NCBI GenBank assembly: GCA_036172665.1
Contig: CM069880.1
Span: forward strand, 994,501-1,058,500
Source: Prosopocoilus inquinatus
Taxonomy: Eukaryota; Arthropoda; Insecta; Coleoptera; Lucanidae
DNA: 64,000 nucleotides
Direction: 5' to 3'
The notes beneath the pieces are model-generated. The model worked only from the letters and a program-made list of their open reading frames with translations. It had not been told where the DNA came from and ran no database searches. Below, in pieces: positions 1 to 10,770 of the stretch (position 1 is the first letter of the stretch; every line of letters starts with the position of its first letter). Both the position numbers and the translations under genes were made by a program.

Positions 1-480
1 GATACGCGACAACTCGGGTTTACGTTCGACGCGTCCAGTCTCGATCATTGCAGCGCCATCTTGGATCGAAAAATCGAACCGACGCGATTTTCCGTCGCCG
101 CTCGGCGAGACCTTTCGTTTGATACGCGACAATCCGGGTTTACGATCGACGCGTCCGAATTCGATCATTGCAGCGCCATCTTCGATCGAAAAATCGAACC
201 GACGCGATTTTCCGTCGCCGCTCGGCGAGACCTTTCGATTGATGCGCGACAACCCGGGTTTACGTTCGACGCGTCCAGTTTCGATCATTGCAGCGCCATC
301 TTCGAACGAAAAATCGAACCGACGCGATTTTCCGTCGCCGCTCGGCGAGACCTTTCGTTTGATACGCGACAACCCGGGTTTACGTTCGACGCGTCCAGTT
401 TCGATCATTGCAGCGCCATCTTCGATCGAAAAATCGAACCGACGCGATTTTCCGTCGCCGCTCGGCGAGACCTTTCGTTT

Positions 481-3400
481 GATGCGCGACAATCCGGGTT
501 TACGTTCGACGCGTCCAGTTTCGATCATTGCAGCGCCATCTTCGATCGAAAAATCGAACCGAAGCGATTTTCCGTTGCCGCTCGGCGAGACCTTTCGTTT
601 GATAGGCGACAACCCGGGTTTACGTTCGACGCGTTCGATTTCGATCATTGCAGCGCCATCTTCGATCGAAAAATCGAACCGACGCGATTTTCCGTCGCCG
701 CTCGGCGAGACCTTTCGTTTGATACGCGACAACCCGGGTTTACGTTCGACGCGTCCGATTTCGATCATTGCAGCGCCATCTTCGATCGAAAAATCGAACC
801 GACGCGATTTTCCGTCGCCGCTCGGCGAGACCTTTCGTTTGATACGCGACAACCCGGGTTTACGTTCGACGCGTCCAGTTTCGATCATTGCAGCGCCATC
901 TTCGATCGAAAAATCGAACCGACGCGATTTTCCGTCGCCGCTCGGCGAGACCTTTCGTTTGATGCGCGACAACCCGGGTTTACGTTCGACGCGTAAAGTT
1001 TCGATCATTGCAGCGCCATCTTCGATCGAAAAATCGAACCGACGCGATTTTCCGTCGCCGCTTGGCGAGACCTTTCGTCTGATACGCGACAATCCGGGTT
1101 TTCGTTCGACGCGTCCGATTTCGATCATTGCAGCGCCATCTTCGATCGAAAAATCGAACCGACGCGATTTTCCGTCGCCGCTCGGCGAGACCTTTCGTTT
1201 GATACGCGACAATCCGGGTTTACGTTCGACGCGTTCGATTTCGATCATTGCAGCGCCATCTTCGATCGAAAAATCGAACCGACGCGATTTTCCGTCGCCG
1301 CTCGGCGAGACCTTTCGTTTGATACGCGACAACCCGGGTTTACGTTCGACGCGTCCGATTTCAATCATTGCAGCGCCATCTTCTATCGAAAAATCGAACC
1401 GACGCGATTTTCCGTCGCCGCTCGGCGAGACCTTTCGTTTGATGCGCAACAACCCGGGTTTACGTTCGACGCGTCCAGTTTCGATCATTGCAGCGCCATC
1501 TTCGATCGAAAAATCGAACCGACGCGATTTTCCGTCGCCGCTCGGCGAGACCTTTCGTTTGATACGCGACAACCCGGGTTTACGTTCGACGCGTCCGATT
1601 TCGATCATTGCAGCGCCATCTTCGATCGAAAAACCGAACCGACGCGATTTTCCGTCGCCGCTCGGCGAGACCTTTCGTTTGATGCGCGACAACCCGGGTT
1701 TACGTTCGACGCGTCCAGTTTCGATCATTGCAGCGCCATCTTCGATCGAAAAATCGAACCGACGCGATTTTCCGTCGCCGCTCGGCGAGACCTTTCGTTT
1801 GATACGCGACAACCCGGGTTTACGTTCGACGCGTCCAGTTTCGATCATTGCAGCGCCATCTTCGATCGAAAAATCGAACCGACGCGATTTTCCGTCGCCG
1901 CTCGGCGAGACCTTTCGTTTGATACGCGACAATCCGGGTTTACGTTCGACGCGTCCGATTTCGATCATTGCAGCGCCATCTTCGATCGAAAAATCGAACC
2001 GACGCGATTTTCCGTCGCCGCTCGGCGAGACCTTTCGTTTGATACGCGACAATCCGGGTTTACGATCGACGCGTCCGATTTCGATCATTGCAGCGCCATC
2101 TTCTATCGAAAAATCGAACCGACGCGATTTTCCGTCGCCGCTCGGCGAGACCTTTCGTTTGATGCGCGACAATCCGGGTTTACGTTCGACGCGTCCAGTT
2201 TCGATCATTGCAGCGCCATCTTCGATCGAAAAATCGAACCGAAGCGATTTTCCGTTGCCGCTCGGCGAGACCTTTCGTTTGATACGCGACAACCCGGGTT
2301 TACGTTCTACGCGTCCGATTTCGATCATTGCAGCGCCATCTTCGATCGAAAAATCGAACCGACGCGACTTTCCGTCGCCGCTCGGCGAGACCTTTCGTTT
2401 GATACGCGACAACCCGGGTTTACGTTCGACGCGTCCGATTTCGATCATTGCAGCGCCATCTTCGATCGAAAAATCGAACCGACGCGATTTTCCGTCGCCG
2501 CTCGGCGAGACCTTTCGTTTGATACGCGACAATCCGGGTTTACGTTCGACGCGTCCGATTTCGATCATTGCAGCGCCATCTTCGATCGAAAAATCGAACC
2601 GACGCGATTTTCCGTCGCCGCTCGGCGAGACCTTTCGTTTGATACGCGACAACCCGGGTTTACGATCGACGCGTCCGATTTCGATCATTGCAGCGCCATC
2701 TTCGATCGAAAAATCGAACCGACGCGATTTTCCGTCGCCGCTCGGCGAGACCTTTCGTTTGATACGCGACAACCCTGGTTTACGTTCGACGCGTCCAGTT
2801 TCGATCATTGCAGCGCCATCTTCGATCGAAAAATCGAACCGAGGCGATTTTCCGTCGCCGCTCGGCGAGACCTTTCGTTTGATGCGCGACAACCCGGGTT
2901 TACGTTCGACGCGTTCAGTTTCGATCATTGCAGCGTCATATTCGATCGAAAAATCGAACCGACGCGATTTTCCGTCGCCGCTCGGCGCGACCTTTCGTTT
3001 GAAACGCGACAACCCGGGCTTACGTTCGACGCGTCCAGTTTCGAACATTGCAGCGCCATCTTCTATCGAAAAATCGAACCGACGCGATTATCCGTCGCCG
3101 CTCGGCGAGACCTTTCGTTTGATGCGCGACAACCCGGGTTTACGTTCGACGCGTCCAGTTTCGATCATTGCAGCGCCATCTTCGATCGAAAAATCGAACC
3201 GAAGCGATTTTCCGTTGCCGCTCGGCGAGACCTTTCGTTTGATACGCGACAACCCGGGTTTACGTTCGACGCGTCCGATTTCGATCATTGCAGCGCCATC
3301 TTCTATCGAAAAATCGAACCGACGCGATTTTCCGTCGCCGCTCGGCGAGACCTTTCGTTTGATACGCGACAACCCGGGTTTACGTTCGACGCGTCCGATT

Positions 3401-6400
3401 TCGATCATTGCAGCGCCATCTTCGATCGAAAAATCGAACCGACGCGATTTTCCGTCGCCGATCGGCGAGACCTTTCGTTTGATACGCGACAACCCGGGTT
3501 TACGTTCGAAGCGTAAAGTTTCGATCATTGCAGCGCCATCTTCGATCGAAAAATCGAACCGACGCGATTTTCCGTCGCCGCTCGGCGAGACCTTTCGTTT
3601 GATCCGCGACAATCCGGGTTTTCGTTCGACGCGTCCGATTTCGATCATTGCAGCGCCATCTTAGATCGAAGAATCGAACCGACGCGATTTTCCGTCGCCG
3701 CTCGGCGAGACCTTTCGTTTGATACGCGACAATCCGGGTTTACGTTCGACGCGTTCGATTTCGATCATTGCAGCGCCATCTTCGATCGAAAAATCGAACC
3801 GACGCGATTTTCCGTCGCCGCTCGGCGAGACCTTTCGTTTGATACGCGACAACCCGGGTTTACGTTCGACGCGTCCGATTTCAATCATTGCAGCGCCATC
3901 TTCTATCGAAAAATCGAACCGACGCGATTTTCCGTCGCCGCTCGGCGAGACCTTTCGTTTGATGCGCGACAACCCGGGTTTACGTTCGACGCGTCCAGTT
4001 TCGATCATTGCAGCGCCATCTTCGATCGAAAAATCGAACCGACGCGATTTTCCGTCGCCGCTCGGCGAGACCTTTCGTTTGATACGCGACAACTCGGGTT
4101 TACGTTCGACGCGTCCAGTCTCGATCATTGCAGCGCCATCTTGGATCGAAAAATCGAACCGACGCGATTTTCCGTCGCCGCTCGGCGAGACCTTTCGTTT
4201 GATACGCGACAATCCGGGTTTACGATCGACGCGTCCGAATTCGATCATTGCAGCGCCATCTTCGATCGAAAAATCGAACCGACGCGATTTTCCGTCGCCG
4301 CTCGGCGAGACCTTTCGATTGATGCGCGACAACCCGGGTTTACGTTCGACGCGTCCAGTTTCGATCATTGCAGCGCCATCTTCGAACGAAAAATCGAACC
4401 GACGCGATTTTCCGTCGCCGCTCGGCGAGACCTTTCGTTTGATACGCGACAACCCGGGTTTACGTTCGACGCGTCCAGTCTCGATCATTGCAGCGCCATC
4501 TTCGATCGAAAAATCGAACCGACGCGATTTTCCGTCGCCGCTCGGCGAGACCTTTCGTTTGATACGCGACAATCCGGGTTTACGATCGACGCGTCCGATT
4601 TCGATCATTGCAGCGCCATCTTCGATCGAAAAATCGAACCGACGCGATTTTCCGTCGCCGCTCGGCGAGACCTTTCGTTTGATACGCGACAACCCTGGTT
4701 TACGTTCGACGCGTCCAGTTTCGATCATTGCAGCGCCATCTTCGATCGAAAAATCGAACCGAGGCGATTTTCCGTCGCCGCTCGGCGAGACCTTTCGTTT
4801 GATGCGCGACAACCCGGGTTTACGTTCGACGCGTTCAGTTTCGATCATTGCAGCGTCATCTTCGATCGAAAAATCGAACCGACGCGATTTTCCGTCGCCG
4901 CTCGGCGAGACCTTTCGTTTGAAACGCGACAACCCGGGCATACGTTCGACGCGTCCAGTTTCGAACATTGCAGCGCCATCTTCTATCGAAAAATCGAACC
5001 GACGCGATTATCCGTCGCCGCTCGGCGAGACCTTTCGTTTGATGCGCGACAACCCGGGTTTACGTTCGACGCGTCCAGTTTCGATCATTGCAGCGCCATC
5101 TTCGATCGAAAAATCGAACCGAAGCGATTTTCCGTTGCCGCTCGGCGAGACCTTTCGTTTGATACGCGACAACCCGGGTTTACGTTCGACGCGTCCGATT
5201 TCGATCATTGCAGCGCCATCTTCGATCGAAAAATCGAACCGACGCGATTTTCCGTCGCCGCTCGGCGAGACCTTTCGTTTGATACGCGACAATCCGGGTT
5301 TACGTTCGACGCGTTCGATTTCGATCATTGCAGCGCCATCTTCGATCGAAAAATCGAACCGACGCGATTTTCCGTCGCCGCTCGGCGAGACCTTTCGTTT
5401 GATGCGCGACAACCCGGGTTTACGTTCGACGCGTCCAGTTTCGATCATTGCAGCGCCATCTTCGATCGAAAAATCGAACCGACGCGATTTTCCGTCGCCG
5501 CTCGGCGAGACCATTCGTTTGATACGCGACAACCCGGGTTTACGTTCGACGCGTCCAGTTTCGATCATTGCAGCGCCATCTTCTATCGAAAAATCGAACC
5601 GACGCGATTTTCCGTCGCCGCTCGGCGAGACCTTTCGTTTGATGCGCGACAACCCGGGTTTACGTTCGAAGCGTAAAGTTTCGATCATTGCAGCGCCATC
5701 TTCGATCGAAAAATCGAACCGACGCGATTTTCCGTCGCCGCTCGGCGAGACCTTTCGTTTGATCCGCGACAATCCGGGTTTTCGTTCGACGCGTCCGATT
5801 TCGATCATTGCAGCGCCATCTTCGATCGAAGAATCGAACCGACGCGATTTTCCGTCGCCGCTCGGCGAGACCTTTCGTTTGATACGCGACAATCCGGGTT
5901 TACGTTCGACGCGTTCGATTTCGATCATTGCAGCGCCATCTTCGATCGAAAAATCGAACCGACGCGATTTTCCGTCGCCGCTCGGCGAGACCTTTCGTTT
6001 GATACGCGACAACCCGGGTTTACGTTCGACGCGTCCGATTTCGATCATTGCAGCGCCATCTTCGATCGAAAAATCGAACCGACGCGATTTTCCGTCGCCG
6101 CTCGGCGAGACCTTTCGTTTGATTTGCGACGACCCGGGTTTACGTTCGACGCGTCCGATTTCGATCATTGCAGCGCCATCTTCGATCGAAAAATCGAACC
6201 GACGCGATTTTCCGTCGCCGCTCGGCGAGACCTTTCGTTTGATGCGCGACAACCCGGGTTTACGTTCGACGCGTCCAGTTTCGATCATTGCAGCGCCATC
6301 TCCGATCGAAAAATCGAACCGACGCGATTTTCCGTCGCCGCTCGGCGAGACCTTTCGTTTGATACGCGACAACCCGGGTTTACGTTCGACGCGTCCGATT

Positions 6401-7551
6401 TCGATCATTGCAGCGCCATCTTCGATCGAAAAATCGAACCGACGCGATTTTCCGTCGCCGCTCGGCGAGACCTTTCGTTTGATGCGCGACAACCCGGGTT
6501 TACGTTCGACGCGTTCAGTTTCGATCATTGCAGCGCCATCTTCGATCGAAAAATCGAACCGAAGCGATTTTCCGTTGCCGCTCGGCGAGACCTTTCGTTT
6601 GATACGCGACAACCCGGGTTTACGTTCGACGCGTCCGATTTCGATCATTGCAGCGCCATCTTCGATCGAAAAATCGAACCGACGCGATTTTCCGTCGCCG
6701 CTCGGCGAGACCTTTCGTTTGATACGCGACAATCCGGGTTTACGTTCGACGCGTTCGATTTCGATCATTGCAGCGGCATCTTCGATCGAAAAATCGAACC
6801 GACGCGATTTTCCGTCGCCGCTCGGCGAGACCTTTCGTTTGATGCGCGACAACCCGGGTTTACGTTCGACGCGTCCAGTTTCGATCATTGCAGCGCCATC
6901 TTCGATCGAAAAATCGAACCGACGCGATTTTCCGTCGCCGCTCGGCGAGACCATTCGTTTGATACGCGACAACCCGGGTTTACGTTCGACGCGTCCAGTT
7001 TCGATCATTGCAGCGCCATCTTCTATCGAAAAATCGAACCGACGCGATTTTCCGTCGCCGCTCGGCGAGACCTTTCGTTTGATGCGCGACAACCCGGGTT
7101 TACGTTCGAAGCGTAAAGTTTCGATCATTGCAGCGCCATCTTCGATCGAAAAATCGAACCGACGCGATTTTCCGTCGCCGCTCGGCGAGACCTTTCGTTT
7201 GATCCGCGACAATCCGGGTTTTCGTTCGACGCGTCCGATTTCGATCATTGCAGCGCCATCTTCGATCGAAGAATCGAACCGACGCGATTTTCCGTCGCCG
7301 CTCGGCGAGACCTTTCGTTTGATACGCGACAATCCGGGTTTACGTTCGACGCGTTCGATTTCGATCATTGCAGCGCCATCTTCGATCGAAAAATCGAACC
7401 GACGCGATTTTCCGTCGCCGCTCGGCGAGACCTTTCGTTTGATACGCGACAACCCGGGTTTACGTTCGACGCGTCCGATTTCGATCATTGCAGCGCCATC
7501 TTCGATCGAAAAATCGAACCGACGCGATTTTCCGTCGCCGCTCGGCGAGAC
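481..7551 (+). repeat. Large duplicated block, copy 1 (partner 13268-20458)
   Basis: The order of variant monomers here is the same as in array B. The offset is 12,787 bp from 481 to 2040 and 12,907 bp from 2041 on; the 120-bp change is one extra monomer in the partner at 14828-14947. Diagnostic shared variants include the GATAGG monomer (601 / 13388), the TAAAG monomer (961 / 13748), the TTCTAC variant (2301 / 15208) and the TAG at 3662-3664 / 16569-16571. A few private substitutions separate the copies, for example C to G at 6776. This records one duplication spanning array DNA, spacer 1 and more array DNA. Confidence 0.92.
721..840 (+). repeat. Reference consensus monomer of the 120-bp satellite
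   Basis: A monomer without private variants, taken as the type copy. It is 55% GC (66 of 120) with 22 CpG dinucleotides, roughly twice what its base composition predicts. It contains two perfect 10-bp palindromes, at 731-740 (centre CCCGGG) and 781-790 (centre GATC), exactly 50 bp apart, and an 8-bp palindrome at 748-755 (centre CGCG). A further 7-bp inverted repeat (AAAATCG / CGATTTT) lies at 790-796 and 805-811. No known satellite family was recognised. Numbering with this GAT as position 1 is used for array junctions throughout. Confidence 0.95.
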
Positions 7552-7560
7552 CTTCCGTTT
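5161..7560 (+). repeat. 12-monomer (1,440-bp) higher-order repeat in array A
   Basis: Eight consecutive monomers at 5161-6120 recur in the same order at 6601-7560, exactly 1,440 bp later. Markers are the T-to-A change in the CCATTCG monomer (5511 and 6951), the TAAAG monomer (5641 and 7081), the GATCCGC monomer (5761 and 7201) and the GAAGAATCG variant (5830 and 7270). The four monomers between (6121-6600) include the GATTTGCGACGAC monomer and a CTCCGAT variant, both of which recur in array B. Confidence 0.9.
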
Positions 7561-9705
7561 GATACGCGACAACCCGGGTTTACGTTCGACGCGTCCGATT
7601 TCGATCATTGCAGCGCCATCTTCGATCGAAAAATCGAACCGACGCGATTTTCCGTCGCCGCTCGGCGAGACCTTTCGTTTGATGCGCGACAACCCGGGTT
7701 TACGTTCGACGCGTCCAGTTTCGATCATTGCAGCGCCATCTTCGATCGAAAAATCGAACCGACGCGATTTTCCGTCGCCGCTCGGCGAGACCTTTCGTTT
7801 GATACGCGACAATCCGGGTTTACGTTCGACGCGTTCGATTTCGATCATTGCAGCGCCATCTTCGATGGAAAAATCGAACCGACGCGATTTTCCGTCGCCG
7901 CTCGGCGAGACCTTTCGTTTGATACGCGACAACCCGGGTTTACGTTCGACGCGTCCGATTTCGATCATTGCAGCGCCATCTTCGATCGAAAAATCGAACC
8001 GACGCGATTTTCCGTCGCCGCTCGGCGAGACCTTTCGTTTGATACGCGACAACCCGGGTTTACGTTCGACGCGTCCGATTTCGATCATTGCAGCGCCATC
8101 TTCGATCGAAAAATCGAACCGACGCGACTTTCCGTCGCCGCTCGGCGAGACCTTTCGTTTGATACGCGACAACCCGGGTTTACGTTCGACGCGTCCGATT
8201 TCGATCATTGCAGCGCCATCTTCGATCGAAAAATCGAACCGACGCGATTTTCCGTCGCCGCTCGGCGAGACCTTTCGTTTGATACGCGACAATCCGGGTT
8301 TACGTTCGACGCGTCCGATTTCGATCATTGCAGCGCCATCTTCGATCGAAAAATCGAACCGACGCGATTTTCCGTCGCCGCTCGGCGAGACCTTTCGTTT
8401 GATACGCGACAACCCGGGTTTACGATCGACGCGTCCGATTTCGATCATTGCAGCGCCATCTTCGATCGAAAAATCGAACCGACGCGATTTTCCGTCGCCG
8501 CTCGGCGAGACCTTTCGTTTGATACGCGACAACCCTGGTTTACGTTCGACGCGTCCAGTTTCGATCATTGCAGCGCCATCTTCGATCGAAAAATCGAACC
8601 GAGGCGATTTTCCGTCGCCGCTCGGCGAGACCTTTCGTTTGATGCGCGACAACCCGGGTTTACGTTCGACGCGTTCAGTTTCGATCATTGCAGCGTCATA
8701 TTCGATCGAAAAATCGAACCGACGCGATTTTCCGTCGCCGCTCGGCGCGACCTTTCGTTTGAAACGCGACAACCCGGGCTTACGTTCGACGCGTCCAGTT
8801 TCGAACATTGCAGCGCCATCTTCTATCGAAAAATCGAACCGACGCGATTATCCGTCGCCGCTCGGCGAGACCTTTCGTTTGATGCGCGACAACCCGGGTT
8901 TACGTTCGACGCGTCCAGTTTCGATCATTGCAGCGCCATCTTCGATCGAAAAATCGAACCGAAGCGATTTTCCGTTGCCGCTCGGCGAGACCTTTCGTTT
9001 GATACGCGACAACCCGGGTTTACGTTCGACGCGTCCGATTTCGATCATTGCAGCGCCATCTTCTATCGAAAAATCGAACCGACGCGATTTTCCGTCGCCG
9101 CTCGGCGAGACCTTTCGTTTGATACGCGACAACCCGGGTTTACGTTCGACGCGTCCGATTTCGATCATTGCAGCGCCATCTTCGATCGAAAAATCGAACC
9201 GACGCGATTTTCCGTCGCCGATCGGCGAGACCTTTCGTTTGATACGCGACAACCCGGGTTTACGTTCGACGCGTCCGATTTCGATCATTGCAGCGCCATC
9301 TTCGATCGAAAAATCGAAGCGACGCGATTTTCCGTCGCCGCTCGGCGAGACCTTTCGTTTGATGCGCGACAACCCGGGTTTACGTTCGACGCGTCCAGTT
9401 TCGATCATTGCAGCGCCATCTTCGATCGAAAAATCGATCCGACGCGATTTTCCGTCGCCGCTCGGCGAGACCTTTCGTTTGATGCGCGACAATCCGGGTT
9501 TACGTTCGACGCGTCCAGTTTCGATCATTGCAGCGCCATCTTCGATCGAAAAATCGAACCGACGCGATTTTCCGTCGCCGCTCGGCGAGACCTTTCGTTT
9601 GATGCGCGACAACCCGGGTTTACGTTCTACGCGACCGATTTCGATCATTGCGGCGCCATAGGAACCCCTTAAGTACACTTTTCCGAGTTTCTTTTCTTAT
9701 ATATG

Positions 9706-9738
9706 ACAAGTGGGATCCGCTACGCTCCGCCCACTTGT
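9706..9738. repeat. Inverted repeat / hairpin in the spacer leader
   Basis: Perfect 9-bp arms (ACAAGTGGG at 9706-9714 and CCCACTTGT at 9730-9738) enclose a 15-base loop. The right arm can also form an alternative 5-bp stem with the next bases (CCCAC-TT-GTGGG, 9730-9741). All ten spacers carry it unchanged: 23093-23125, 26164-26196, 31511-31543, 36858-36890, 42205-42237, 47552-47584, 51820-51852, 57167-57199 and 60283-60315. The role is unknown; it could be a protein-binding dyad, an RNA hairpin or a relic of a mobile element end. Confidence 0.8.
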
Positions 9739-9875
9739 GGGTATGAACAGAGGCTTGTGTGGACAGAGGCTTTGTATAGACGGAGGTTTCGTTTGGACGG
9801 AAGAGGTGAGAGCTCTGCGCGCTGTTTGGGCCGCTAGCCTTTGGGGGCTCGCGGCACCTAGGGACTTGGAAGAAT

Positions 9876-10770
9876 GTTGGAAAACTTTAAGAATTGATTT
9901 TTCTAATTTTCGAAATTTTGAGTATTTTTCCCCAATTTTTTCAATTTTTCCGTTCTCCTAATTTATAAATTTTTTTTCGCCGTCTGGGTTGGCCTCGCTT
10001 GGGTTGGCGTCGGTTGGGTTCACCTTGAACAATTTTACAAAAGAAAGGGAAGGAAAGTTTAAGAAAAAGTGAGAAAAATTGTTGGAAAACTTAAGAAATC
10101 GGTTTCCTTAATTTTTAGAATTTTTTCCATTTTTTTTCGATTTTTTTCAATATTTTCTCGAAATTTACTACATTTTTCCCTAATTCTTTAAATTTTTTTG
10201 TTTTCTTTAAAATAAAATTTTTCTGTCATCTGGGTTGGCCTCGCTTGGGTTGGCGCCGTTTGAGTTGACCTTGAACAATTTAAAAAAAAGAGTTAAGGAA
10301 TATGTAAGAGAAAGTGAGGAAAAATGTTTTAAAAAAGTTGTAAAACGTCAATAATCGGCTTCCTCTATTAGAATTTTTTCCTATTTTTTTCGATTTTTTC
10401 AATTTTTTCCCGAAATTTTGAATATTTTTCCCCAATTTTTTCAATTTTTCCGTTCTCCTAATTTTTAAATTTTTTTTCGCCGTCTGGGTTGGCCTCGCTT
10501 GGGTTGGCGTCGGTTGGGTTGACCTTGAACAATTTTCGAAAAAAAGTGAAGGAAAATGTAAGAAGTGATGAAATGTTTTTAATAAGTTGGGAAACTAAAG
10601 AAATCCGTTTCCCTAATTTTTAGAATTCTTGTCGATTTTTCTATATTTTTTTAAATTTCCCCTCGAAATTTTGAATATTTTTCCCCAATTTGTTCAATTT
10701 TTCCGTTCTCTTAATTTTTAATTTTTTAAAATTTTTATCGATTTTTTTCAATTTTTTCCCTTAAATTTCC
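9876..10770 (+). repeat. AT-rich ~250-bp subrepeats in spacer 1 (about 3.7 copies)
   Basis: Four tandem copies start with a GTTGGAAAAC-like motif at 9876, 10081, 10337 and 10586. The first is shortened (205 bp), the second and third are 256 and 249 bp, and the fourth is truncated before its G-rich part. Each of the first three ends in a G-rich core beginning CTGGGTTGG at 9984, 10230 and 10484, followed by TTGAACAATTT. The rest is T-rich with recurrent AATTTTTTC blocks. Equivalent blocks lie at 23263-24160, 26334-27228, 31681-32575, 37028-37922, 42375-43269, 47722-48616, 51990-52884, 57337-58160 and 60453-61360. Confidence 0.9.

Larger units (their letters stand above)
1..9659 (+). repeat. Satellite array A: 120-bp monomer, 80.5 copies, left end cut by window
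   Basis: Monomers begin at position 1 and every 120 bases to 9601 without a single insertion or deletion. The consensus can be read at 721-840. Common variant sites are monomer positions 4 (A/G), 13 (C/T), 22-26, 35-38, 64 and a linked pair at 83 and 96. Variants are ordered into higher-order blocks: 1-399 repeats at 4081-4479 (34 monomers apart), 5161-6120 repeats at 6601-7560 (12 apart), and 481-7551 recurs in array B. From about 7441 to 9240 the monomer order instead follows that of the 5,347-bp units downstream (29246 onward). The last monomer (9601-9659) carries the array-end signature shared by all arrays. The one stop in the longest plus frame is TAG at 3662-3664. This is non-coding satellite DNA. 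Confidence 0.99.

Noticed and set aside
1..9659. CRISPR array
   Set aside because: The repeats are contiguous 120-bp monomers with no unique spacers between short repeats, and no cas genes occur.
3719..9661. Open frame of 1,980 residues (and 1,181, 1,661, 1,552, 978 and 807-residue frames elsewhere) as a giant repeat protein
   Set aside because: It is the satellite read in one of several equally open frames. Stops, a shared frameshift and the absence of conserved start or end signals fit non-coding DNA better.
9710..9961. 83-residue spacer frame as a small gene
   Set aside because: It begins within the inverted repeat and ends in the T-rich subrepeats, with low-complexity Phe-rich sequence at its end; in spacers 3-9 the same frame is cut to 82 residues by the 3-bp CCT loss. 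No family resemblance.
9984..10020. Telomeric repeat tract
   Set aside because: TTGGGTTGG motifs occur only two or three times within each subrepeat core and are not in tandem, so this is not a telomere.
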